Assembly (NCBI GenBank): GCA_963678705.1
Contig: OY783208.1
Span: forward strand, 23,090,207 to 23,154,206
Length of the DNA: 64,000 bases
Source: Panorpa germanica
Lineage: Eukaryota; Arthropoda; Insecta; Mecoptera; Panorpidae
Reading direction: 5' to 3'
In this document: positions 57,401 to 64,000 of the stretch, piece by piece
Position numbering within the stretch: the first letter of the stretch is position 1
Layout: every line of letters starts with the position of its first letter
Program-made: the position numbers and the translations under genes
Notes under the pieces: generated by a model
What the model was told of the DNA's origin: nothing
The model's database searches: none
The model's input: the letters and a program-made list of their open reading frames with translations, nothing else

Positions 57401-60400
57401 AGTGGCGGATTCGGTACAAAGACGGGCAACCACTGGCTTGGGCTCGAGCACATCCATGAGGTAGATCAGTTTACATTTGTTATCAACATTTCAACGTCAT
57501 CAATTAGCGTGGAAGTTAGCAGTCTGTTGCTGTCAACACTCAGAAAAATGGATTTCATAATGACTTGTATTCGTTGCAGATCACAAAAGGAGGACACCAT
57601 GAACTGTACGTTGATCTGGAGGCGCATAACGGGACCAAGGCGTACGCCCGTTACGAGACTTTTATCGTCGGCTCTTCCAGTACTGGATTCCAGCTGACAA
57701 TTAGCGGTTACACAGGAACTGCCGGTAAGTTTTGTTACTTGTGTCCTTTCTAAATTTCCGGTGAAGTGCAGTTAGTTTTGTGTTCTACTCTAACACCAGT
57801 CCTGCCCTGAATTTTATCATTTTCTAGATTACAAAGCGTTGTCCGTTTTGTTACGCGAAATAAAGTTTCTTGTTGTTAAAAATCAACAAATGCATGAGCA
57901 TAATAACGACATCGTTGACGCCATTTTGAATATTTCTGGTAGTTTCTGACGGTTGACATTAATACCTTCCCTTCACACTAGATACAGTTCTACAGACCAT
58001 TTATTTGGGTGTCAAGTCAATTCTGCCGGACTATAAAGTCCAGTGGTTCTCAATTAGACGCCTTCACACAAATGAAAGAACCTGTTAGGGCTAACCACGT
58101 GAATTCAAATTATTTAAATAAATACTTAAAAAAAAACAGAGCTGGACTGAGGGTCATCAGAAGGACTGCAGAAAAGCCTTGGCGTACATTGTATTTTGAG
58201 CATTGGGTACATGACTGCACCTTGTGACCTACCTGGACCTGGACTGCCTTCTGCATTGTAACTAGGGAAGACAATCCCTGGATGCGGGATCCCGGGATCG
58301 TAAATATGTTTCGGGATTGTATTCCCTAATTGAAGCCGACTCTAGCCCGACATGGCCCGTACGCCATGAAGAGCGCAAATTACGAGATTTCAACGGACTG
58401 AGATATCTGGTGATAAGTTTAAAGGGCCACGTTGTGAGCCATGCCTTAATAAGTCGCAATATTCCAGGAGAAATTAACAATTGAATAGTCCTTTTTGTCC
58501 CTTTAATTGTTTAAGGGATCAACATTTATAAAAAACCACTAAGCCAATGACGTCACGTCAGTTTCATGCCCTCTTCCCTTCTATGAACTTCCCTTCTTAC
58601 ACAACAGAGTGTACATGAAATAGCATACTAAAACCTCAGGTACTACTTTCAGCTGTCTAGAGCAACACATAAACTTATGATAGTATAAATGTGATAAACA
58701 AGGCTAAATAGAATCGATTACTTATTATTCTACAGACTTCTATAAACATATTTAAAAATTAAAGAAACTAACAGAAAATAATTCACAACCCAATTGATTT
58801 AAAATTATGTCCCCCTCCCATCACTAGACAAACCGGGCAACACCGGGTATTACGAGTTGATAACAAATAAACTTAACACATAACACACTTTGTGACGTAA
58901 ACGTGTTATTAAATGTTAAATTATTGATTAAGTAATGTGGTTAACACGTTGAGGACGGAGCACGGAGTACGGAACACGTTCTGTTTTACTTTTGTAGAAA
59001 ATTTAAATTATTTGACGTTGAAAACAACAGAAAGTTTTATGTTTTGTTTCCCCGTTGTCCATTGGTTGTAAAATAATCCCCCTCCGTCGCCCCGTTCCGT
59101 CGTGAACGTGTTAACAACGGATGGTTGTGTTGTGTGTGCTTAATTGTTGGTTTGTTTGTACCGCAGTGTTCTTGTTATTGTTTCAGGCGATTCAATGACC
59201 GAAGACAACGGCTACCTGAACGAAAGGAAATTCTCTACGTACGACAAGGACCAGGACATGTCGACGGGTAACTGTGCTGAGACGTACCAAGGAGCCTGGT
59301 GGTACAAGTATTGTAAGCGCAGGTAACTATCTCCACCTTCGTCTGCGTCACGTGACGCGTGATGTGACGGTCCTCTAGAGTGTAGCGTTGCCACCTCATC
59401 GGATGCTCGAGCCTAGACACATTATCTCCAGGCCACGGGTTTACTTATTCCTACTCCGGGTCTGCGAGTTCTGTCACAAAACACACAATTATTCGTTTCC
59501 ATGTTACAACATTTTCTCCACGGCAGTTCAGGAATATGAATCCGTTAAATGTTCAAACTTTTATCAAATTTCAACAAATTTATTAAACTGAAAGTAAGAC
59601 ATTATACTTAAACTAGTAAAATATTTTAGAACTTTTGCTTTAATTAAGGTAGTTGTGTCGCGACACTAACTTCTATAGCTGTCCTACTCTTTCTAATACA
59701 CGGCCTATATTTAGGTTAACTTTTTTACGTTAATGTTATGTCAGATTACGTTAAGAAAAAAAATCATTTGACATAAATTTACGTTTTCTGACGTACATAA
59801 AACTTTTTATGCAAGATTGTAAAATGTTACAAATTAAAGTAATATATTAGTAAAAGATTTTATGTGTATTTTACATTTATTTAATGACAGTGTAACAAAA
59901 TTTGTTTAACTTCGGTAAATAATAAAACGTAACTTTAGGTAAAAAATATTACGTTAAATAATACATAAATTTACGTTTTTTGTTCACCGGGTGATTAAAA
60001 ACAGTTTTATTAGATGAAATAAAAATATGCAGCAACCCAATGAAACTCCCATCGCTTTGTTGCGGATTTAGATTTTTGTAATTTATGATTTTCAGTGAAT
60101 TGACTAAAATATATTTCAGTTCAGAGTTCATGGCAACATTCAGTTGTTGCCAGTTGGTAACCCTGATTCATTTAGGTTCACCCTGTGTTTTTGTGTTGGT
60201 ACTATTCTAACGTTGTGTTTTACTTGCAGCAATTTGAACGGTGTGTACCACGATACGGCTGTGGAAGATTGGGAGACAATGAACTGGTATTACAAGTTTG
60301 GCAGGGTCGCACTTAAAACAGCGCGGATGCTGGTCAGAAGAAAATGATCAGCGTAAAGTGAAGCCGCAAAAACAAAAACACACAGGGAGGGAAGGAAATA

Positions 60401-63098
60401 AAATTAATGGAACCACGAGACCGAAAGAGAGAGAGAACACGATGGGATTAATTAGAGGATTTAATTAGTCCGAAATTTTAATTAAATAAAAACTTCATTT
60501 GTAAAACTAATTTGTTAATGAATTTGTCTGTGATAAACAGTACAGGGTGTCCAAAAGGAGAATACTAAATAATTTAAATGGCGGAAATGTAGAACCCAAA
60601 CAATAGGGTACATGCCTTTAATCTAAAATTCATTAATTTACCTAAAACCCTGGAAGATTATATACAGTTCATTAGTGAGACATCTCGAAAAATCGAAGTT
60701 TGAGTTGAGTATGCAGTTGTGTGTAAAATTGTACCCTTTACCAGGTTCAGTACTCAAATAACTCACAAACGCAACTGGAATGTTTAAAACTCGAACATTC
60801 GTAGATGTCTCACTAATGAACTGGATATAAGTCACTCAGAAGCCAACGCAGTTAAGTCCAAAAAGGAGCTAAACAATGAATGTCATCTAATACATAGGCA
60901 AATACTACAAAAAGAAGAAGAGAACCCTTTGGTAATTAAAAAAAAATTTATTTGTTCCATTAAAATTTACAAAAATCAGAAAATATCAAACAATGGACTT
61001 AACCGCGTTGTGTTCTGGGCGGCTCATCTAGTAAGTTGTTTCTCGGAGGGGACAAAACTTTGCAACGATGTTATAATTTATGTCCCGGTAAGCTATCGGG
61101 CTCAAATTTCGCGCGCACTCTCTTTGCAGACGGCAATGCAACATTCAGGTAAAATGACTTTTTGGTGGACAATTCGTGCGTCGGCAGATTTGACATTTCT
61201 GTAAACCAGATGATGAATACACTGTTAAAAAAACTTATTAAATTTTAGAACATTCCTAAAGCATATTTTAGGGCCTGCATTGGAAAAGGTTCAGACCCCG
61301 TTTATTAATTTTCATAACATGTACAGTCCGTTTAATAAAATTGTTTAACAAATTCAAAAGAAAATTGAAGACAAAGCATCTTAAAGAAATTTTTAACCGG
61401 TTCTTAATTTTAGTAAGCATTGTCTATTAAATTTGTGTTAAAACTAAGAATATTTTTAACAGTGTAGAAAATCGTGTCTTTAAATGAATTTTTGTTCCGA
61501 TCTAATTTGAATTCGACAGCTTACCCGGAAATAATTTAAAACCCGGTTGCAAAGTTTTGACCCCAGTGAGCAAAAAAAAACCAATTAAAAGTAAAATTAC
61601 AATTACGAAAATAATTATTCTGGAAGATGTTTTAAATAGTGGAATAAAATAGAAAAATCTCTCTCACTTTCTTTCCTTCTCTCTCTACTTTTTATTATAA
61701 ATTTATATATTCACTAAAATAATATTCAAATAACGCGCGCTTTCCATAGAAAGAGTTTAGTAAAGCCGCCATCTTGAATATTATTTTAAATATAAAATAA
61801 ATATTATAAATGTAATAATAAAAAATGTATCAAATTCTGCCCCTGAAGGTTATGTAACTTATATAACTCGATAATCAATTATACGTGATGCAAACTTACA
61901 ACACTATTCACACATGCGTTTAAATAAAATAAAAGTAAGGTTATGACATTGACTTGTTCACTATAACATAAATACTTGACAAAAATTGTTTAATGATGGG
62001 AAATAAACGTTCTGAGCATTGTAGGTTATGTTTTAGTGTCATAGTCGTTTACCCAGTAAACATTTTGGAGTAAATTCTACTTAATTTCTATTACATATCA
62101 TGAGTTTTTTGTCTGGAACGTGTTCGTTTTCTATTCAGTCGTTCATAGGAAAGGCCCTTTTTATGACCTACAGAGACCGCAACTACGGTTCACTGCTGAA
62201 TTAAAAGCGGAGTCGGTTTATGATTTATGACCGGAGTTATAAACTTGATACTAGCCGGGGTATAAAACTTAATGGAATTCTACTTTTTAGAGTCTGCAAA
62301 ATATAAATATTTAAATGAAGAAATAAATAGATGTAATCTTTAGTACAGATCGTGATTTTTTTAATGAATATTATTCATCTTCAACAATACTCGTTATATT
62401 AGTTTTTTACATTGTTTTAATGATTCAAAAATCCACGATCGGCAGGTCTGCGTTAGGTTTAAAACCTCTGTCTTACCATCGCAAGATACTATCTTCGTTT
62501 ATATACATTATATTCGGGGATTGAGGGAGATAGCGTCTGTCTATTACCATTAAAGAAATATTTTTTGAAAAAGGATAGCATATACTTTAAACATACTGTA
62601 CTGAACAAAATACTATACAAGTATACAAGTGTAACAGTGAAAAATATATTTTACTTGTCTAACCGCATCTCGTTTCTGTCTCACTTTGGAATGAAAGAAA
62701 CAACTGCTACTTAATGAATGATGTTGGAAAAAGAAAGAATATTATTATGAAAAAATTCTAACAACTAACACAAAATCTGTGACAGGTAGAGAACTTGTAA
62801 AGCGTTAGAATTGAATTGTACGAGTGCTTCGAACTTCACTAAATAGGGCACTTCACCAAATTGTTTACTGGGTATTCTAAAGGTGCATTATGATTATTAC
62901 CGGAAGTTGCGTAATCTTCTCAATCCGCTGCTCTGGAGTCATTCCTTTCTTCGCACGCATCAGTAGGAAGATGGTTTTGATATCTGGGCAAGATCGCAGC
63001 AATTTCTCGACCAAAACTTTTCCCATAAAACCTGTTGCGCCCGTTACAAATACCTCCCGGCCGGCGTAGAAATCTGGTATTGATTGAGTAGTCGCCAT
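39437..63098 (-). CDS. Fatty acyl-CoA reductase, complete, 12 coding exons
   Basis: Reduces long-chain acyl-CoA to fatty alcohol with NADPH, for waxes, hydrocarbons or pheromones; membrane-bound at ER or peroxisome by family. Exons on the minus strand: 63098-62901, 50688-50534, 48638-48548, 47141-46996, 46909-46800, 44745-44662, 43509-43401, 43111-42937, 42439-42369, 41390-41265, 40933-40802, 39557-39437. All phases match, giving 505 residues, the usual length. Seen: the Rossmann motif TGATGFMG (residues 19-26), [11 protein letters not shown] with the catalytic Tyr206 and Lys210, the FRPSIVISSW and [11 protein letters not shown] blocks, the [10 protein letters not shown] block, the C-terminal sterile-type domain (from about 355, [16 protein letters not shown]) and a last hydrophobic segment ([17 protein letters not shown]). 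The donor of exon 11 is the weaker GTCAGT. Intron 1 is 12.2 kb and holds another gene. Insects have many paralogues, so the exact orthologue is not claimed. Confidence 0.93.
39589..40182 (+). mobile_element. Family A MITE, nearly full length
   Basis: TTGATGTCTTAATTTCTATA to TCAAGTTCAATCAACAATTC, in the last intron of the reductase gene. Confidence 0.85.
40190..40519 (-). mobile_element. Family A MITE, variant, inverted
   Basis: Immediately follows the previous copy in opposite orientation; carries the CTATCTCTTTTACGCTGTG variant interior and ends CGTGGTTTACAAACCCATT. Confidence 0.75.
40995..41157 (-). mobile_element. Family A MITE fragment
   Basis: AATTGGTTTGTGTCCTCATG to GGCCATATTTGTATGACGTC, the end of an A copy, joined to a C fragment. 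Confidence 0.75.
41158..41224. mobile_element. Family C MITE fragment
   Basis: Only the right end, TTCAAAACAAAAGGTGTAGC to ATTGAATAATTACC. Confidence 0.75.
41468..42326 (+). mobile_element. Family B element, copy 2
   Basis: CCAGTAAACATTTTGGAGTA to CCAAATTGTTTACTGGG; fills intron 9 of the reductase gene except for about 119 bases. Confidence 0.85.
42567..42846 (-). mobile_element. Family A MITE, rearranged
   Basis: A right-end fragment (TGTGTATTGGCGTGTCTATT) joined to a piece beginning AATGGGCTAGTGTCCTATG and an inverted left part ending GGAAACAAGGCCATT. Intron 8 of the reductase. Confidence 0.7.
43159..43375 (+). mobile_element. Family B element, copy 3, short form
   Basis: CCCAGTAAACATTTTGGAGT to CCAAATTGTTTACTGGG, 217 bases, with an internal sequence unlike the long form. 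Fills intron 7 except for 72 bases. Confidence 0.8.
43546..44632. mobile_element. Family G element, copy 2, uninterrupted
   Basis: ATTCCGATTCCGATAAATAG at the left, CTATTTATCGGAACCAGAAT at the right. Nearly the same over its whole length as the copy at 28875-30550 minus its A insertion. It makes up all but about 65 bases of reductase intron 6. Confidence 0.85.
44746..46799. other. Reductase intron 5: diverged repeats
   Basis: A diverged A end (44815-44885), a small frame at 45529-45645 ([19 protein letters not shown]) that faintly recalls the cysteine-rich tail of piggyBac transposases, a degraded A piece near 46107-46230, and B copy 4 at 46323-46697. Confidence 0.5.
46323..46697 (+). mobile_element. 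Family B element, copy 4, internally shortened
   Basis: CCCAGTAAACATTTTGGAGT to CCAAATTGTTTACTGGG, 375 bases; an internal segment of the long form is missing. Confidence 0.85.
47378..47585 (+). repeat. Repeat J, copy 2
   Basis: GATTTCTTCGTTCCACATAC onward, as at 6711-6950. Reductase intron 3. Confidence 0.75.
47722..48052 (+). mobile_element. Non-LTR retroelement 3' end (LINE or SINE tail), probably RTE-like
   Basis: Begins AACTAGCTGTCCCGGCCACG, contains AATCGGTTAAGTAGTTTAGG and GAACACACAACGTGACACG and ends in TAAGATAAGATAAGATA. This wording is typical of 3' tails of RTE-type elements in insects. No coding part. Confidence 0.5.
48057..48370. mobile_element. Family D interior fragment
   Basis: CACAATCCAAAATTTTACGT, TCTACCGGGC and GCCAAAAGTCTTAGAATTTT match the D interior; no ends. 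Confidence 0.6.
48639..50533. other. Reductase intron 2
   Basis: 48640-49640 has no recognisable element or coding signal. 49640-50470 is a composite of family F repeats: an inverted F unit at 49700-49790 and blocks like 10441-10620. Confidence 0.5.
49700..49790 (-). repeat. Repeat family F, copy 3
   Basis: AAGGAGGTACAGGGCGTACC, GTTTATCTCTCGGTAATACG and CATGAGGGACAAGCAAAT are the inverse of 1-115. Confidence 0.75.
50738..50822 (+). repeat. Repeat K, copy 1
   Basis: GGTTATGACATTGACTTGTT and AACGTTCTGAGCATTGTAGG recur at 61926-62038 in the same orientation. Confidence 0.7.
51459..51890 (+). repeat. Repeat I, copy 1 (5' side of the sushi gene)
   Basis: ACGGGTTTACTTATTCCTAC, CTCCGGGTCTGCGAGTTCTG and on for over 350 bases, nearly identical to 59438-59800. 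Confidence 0.85.
52213..52218 (+). promoter_or_regulatory. TATA-like box of the sushi/fibrinogen gene
   Basis: TATAAG 90 bases before the ATG, with room for a start of transcription near 52245. Placement is reasonable but not proven. Confidence 0.4.
52303..60347 (+). CDS. Secreted protein with seven sushi (CCP) domains and a fibrinogen-related domain
   Basis: Fourteen coding exons join in phase to 721 residues: 52303-52354, 53147-53195, 53373-53569, 53642-53845, 53992-54195, 54608-54811, 55931-56134, 56249-56455, 56574-56777, 56974-57098, 57344-57460, 57580-57724, 59187-59322, 60230-60347. Exon 1 is a signal peptide ([17 protein letters not shown]). Exons 3-9 each code one sushi domain with four cysteines and a GxW motif, all with phase-1 borders, which allows exon shuffling. 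Exons 10-14 code a fibrinogen C-terminal domain: [23 protein letters not shown], the [16 protein letters not shown] cysteine pair and the WYYKFGR end. Such proteins bind sugars or act in immunity; that role is inferred. AATAAA signals at 60397 and 60485. It lies antisense within reductase intron 1. Confidence 0.93.
53846..56455 (+). repeat. Internal tandem duplication of sushi exons 5-6 into 7-8
   Basis: Intron 4 plus exons 5 and 6 recur as intron 6 plus exons 7 and 8. The introns share GTAAGTAACTCCCGAGGACC and GTGCAGGCAATTAACCAAT; introns 5 and 7 share their beginning and their TTTACGAACATTTCTCTTTA-like end. The second copy is split by a family D element. Confidence 0.9.
54976..55891. mobile_element. 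Family D element, complete, flanked by TA
   Basis: Inverted ends GAGTTTACCCCCGTCGCAAG and CTTGCGACGGGAATGAACTC, each next to TA, as with Tc1/mariner-type insertion. The arms extend far inside; no transposase. In intron 6 of the sushi gene. Confidence 0.85.
57725..59186. other. Intron 12 of the sushi gene
   Basis: Contains CAGTGGTTCTCAATTAG at 58031, like a hAT element end, an unexplained GC-richer stretch at 58200-58470 (GCGGGATCCCGGGATCG), a degraded A-like piece near 58480-58740 and nothing else recognised. Confidence 0.4.
59438..59930 (+). repeat. Repeat I, copy 2 (inside intron 13 of the sushi gene)
   Basis: Same orientation and nearly identical to 51459-51800 (ACGGGTTTACTTATTCCTAC to TTACGTTAATGTTATGTCAG), then the two copies diverge. 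Confidence 0.85.
60348..61925. other. 3' flank of the sushi gene within reductase intron 1
   Basis: The poly(A) region, then a small inverted-repeat element at 60667-60821, and AT-rich DNA without a clear gene. An open frame at 60929-61204 shows no recognisable domain. Confidence 0.5.
60667..60821. mobile_element. Small inverted-repeat element
   Basis: GTTCATTAGTGAGACATCT at the left, AGATGTCTCACTAATGAAC at the right, 155 bases in all. Confidence 0.65.
61926..62038 (+). repeat. Repeat K, copy 2
   Basis: As at 50738-50822 with about 27 extra bases in the middle. Confidence 0.7.
62052..62872 (+). mobile_element. Family B element, copy 5, complete, flanked by TA
   Basis: CCCAGTAAACATTTTGGAGT to CCAAATTGTTTACTGGG, with TA at both sides. 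Its edge is 28 bases from the splice donor of reductase exon 1. Confidence 0.88.
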
Positions 63099-63263
63099 TT
63101 TGTTTTATTTTTCAGAAATCTATAAAAAGAAAATGTATATAGTGCATTTGCTTTGCATAATTAGTTTTTAAACCCTCAATCCTCATTCCCACTCAATGTT
63201 TTGATATTTAATTTATGTTTTTATTTAATATTTTAATCTAGATTTGAGGTTAGTTAATTCAGT

Positions 63264-63466
63264 TGGTGCGCATGCGTCGTTACTAATATAAATTTTGACA
63301 GTTCGATTGAATGTGGAATAATTAAAATTGCTGTTTTTAATAACAATTAGTAATAGAAATTGTTTTTACTTCTTTATTTTTGACAAACTGACATTGAACT
63401 TCTTTTAAAAATAAATCCTACTGCGTTTTGACAGATTGTCACATTTTGGAGGTTATAATATCATAT
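63264..63466 (+). repeat. Repeat E, copy 3
   Basis: GCGCATGCGTCGTTACTAAT to GGAGGTTATAATATCATATG, nearly identical to 5033-5236. Confidence 0.85.
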
Positions 63467-63904
63467 GGTTTTTGAAATTTAGAAACATTGGACTTTGTAT
63501 GGTTCTAAAAAAACGACGAAATGAACAGACAAAACTATAATATGCCTGAACACTATAAGCAGATATTTGCAAGCACCTTATTGACTTTATCAATGGATCT
63601 AATTTAATCTCTTTATTTTAAACACCTATACTCGTGTTTATAGATCATAAATTATGTATTACAAATGTTTATAAATGTATATATTCTTTCTAGTGCTAAT
63701 AACTATCGAAAGTTGATGCACTGAAATAAATATTATTAAATTTGGAAACAAGTGAGAAAAAATTATCCCAACTACTTATTTCTTATGTCGTCATATGCTG
63801 CGCTAAAATAAGCGGCAAAATTGAAATTCAAATTTAATATAGCTATAACTCCGTCCAATTTTGAATATTTAAAAAAAATAAAAACGCCAATATATATATA
63901 TTAA

Positions 63905-64000
63905 CCTTAGAGCATATATATAATGGAGAGAGAATGCTGGACCTGAAAGTGTGTCCAAAATGTGTGCGAGAGAGAAAGGTATATGTCTCTATTTGTTCTC
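63905..64000 (-). repeat. Repeat E, copy 4, inverted and cut by the window end
   Basis: GAATGCTGGACCTGAAAGTG and TGTGTCCAAAATGTGTGCGA are the inverse of 28320-28370. Confidence 0.7.

Larger units (their letters stand above)
63099..64000. other. 5' flank of the reductase gene
   Basis: The start codon is preceded on the minus strand by a short A-rich leader and a TTTTTATAGA stretch that might be a TATA box or a splice acceptor. Beyond it lie repeat E copies at 63264-63466 and 63905-64000 and a diverged A-like end (63818-63904). Confidence 0.5.

Noticed and set aside
58200-58470. GC-richer block with CCCGGGATC palindromes as a possible gene or CpG island
   Set aside because: No long frame or splice structure; probably an old mobile-element piece in intron 12.
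59212-59420. Minus-strand ORFs opposite exon 13 of the sushi gene
   Set aside because: They are shadows of a well-supported fibrinogen-domain exon.

Overview
The window looks like insect nuclear DNA: very AT-rich, with GT-AG introns, single-exon C2H2 zinc-finger genes of arthropod style, a multi-exon fatty acyl-CoA reductase, a DUF4806 protein and a sushi plus fibrinogen-domain lectin-like gene, all set among dozens of short terminal-inverted-repeat elements. The order is not decidable from sequence alone. No LTR element, virus-like element, rRNA, tRNA or CRISPR array was recognised.

Layout. 1-4.5 kb: the 3' part of an unrecognised coiled-coil gene (+). 7.6-8.6 kb: C2H2 gene ZnF-1 (+). 11.5-13.4 kb: a DUF4806 gene (+, four coding exons). 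15.3-16.2 kb: ZnF-2 (+), a paralogue of ZnF-1 by its tail motif. 18.2-19.3 kb: ZnF-3 (-). 22.7-24.1 kb: ZnF-4 (+). 26.4-31.8 kb: a three-exon low-complexity basic gene (-). 32.1-32.8 kb: ZnF-5 (-). 33.6-35.0 and 36.3-38.3 kb: ZnF-6 and ZnF-7 (-), close paralogues of ZnF-3. 39.4-63.1 kb: a complete 12-exon fatty acyl-CoA reductase (-), reconstructed with every splice phase matching to 505 residues. Inside its 12.2 kb first intron, on the opposite strand at 52.3-60.3 kb, lies a complete 14-exon gene for a 721-residue secreted protein with seven sushi domains and a fibrinogen-related domain.

The intergenic DNA and most introns are made of a few element families, named here A to H: A (ends AATGGGCTTGTGTCC, about 0.55 kb, some 19 copies or pieces), B (ends CCCAGTAAACA, about 0.85 kb, five copies), C (ends GGTAATTATTCGATATAGC, about 0.4 kb, six), D (ends GAGTTTACCCCCGTCGC, flanked by TA), E, F, G (about 1.1 kb, ends with CGATAAATAGTCT) and H (a 1 kb fold-back). 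Several are nested, which gives a relative order of insertion. Several reductase introns shrink to about 65-120 bases when the element is subtracted.

The two strongest leads are the sushi/fibrinogen gene, which is gaining sushi exons by internal duplication with mainly amino-acid-changing differences in the youngest pair, and the zinc-finger cluster, in which three paralogues carry long finger arrays joined by a non-canonical HLDVNPF linker while all seven zinc-finger genes share lysine-x-glutamate-rich acidic N termini and no visible ZAD or other partner domain.
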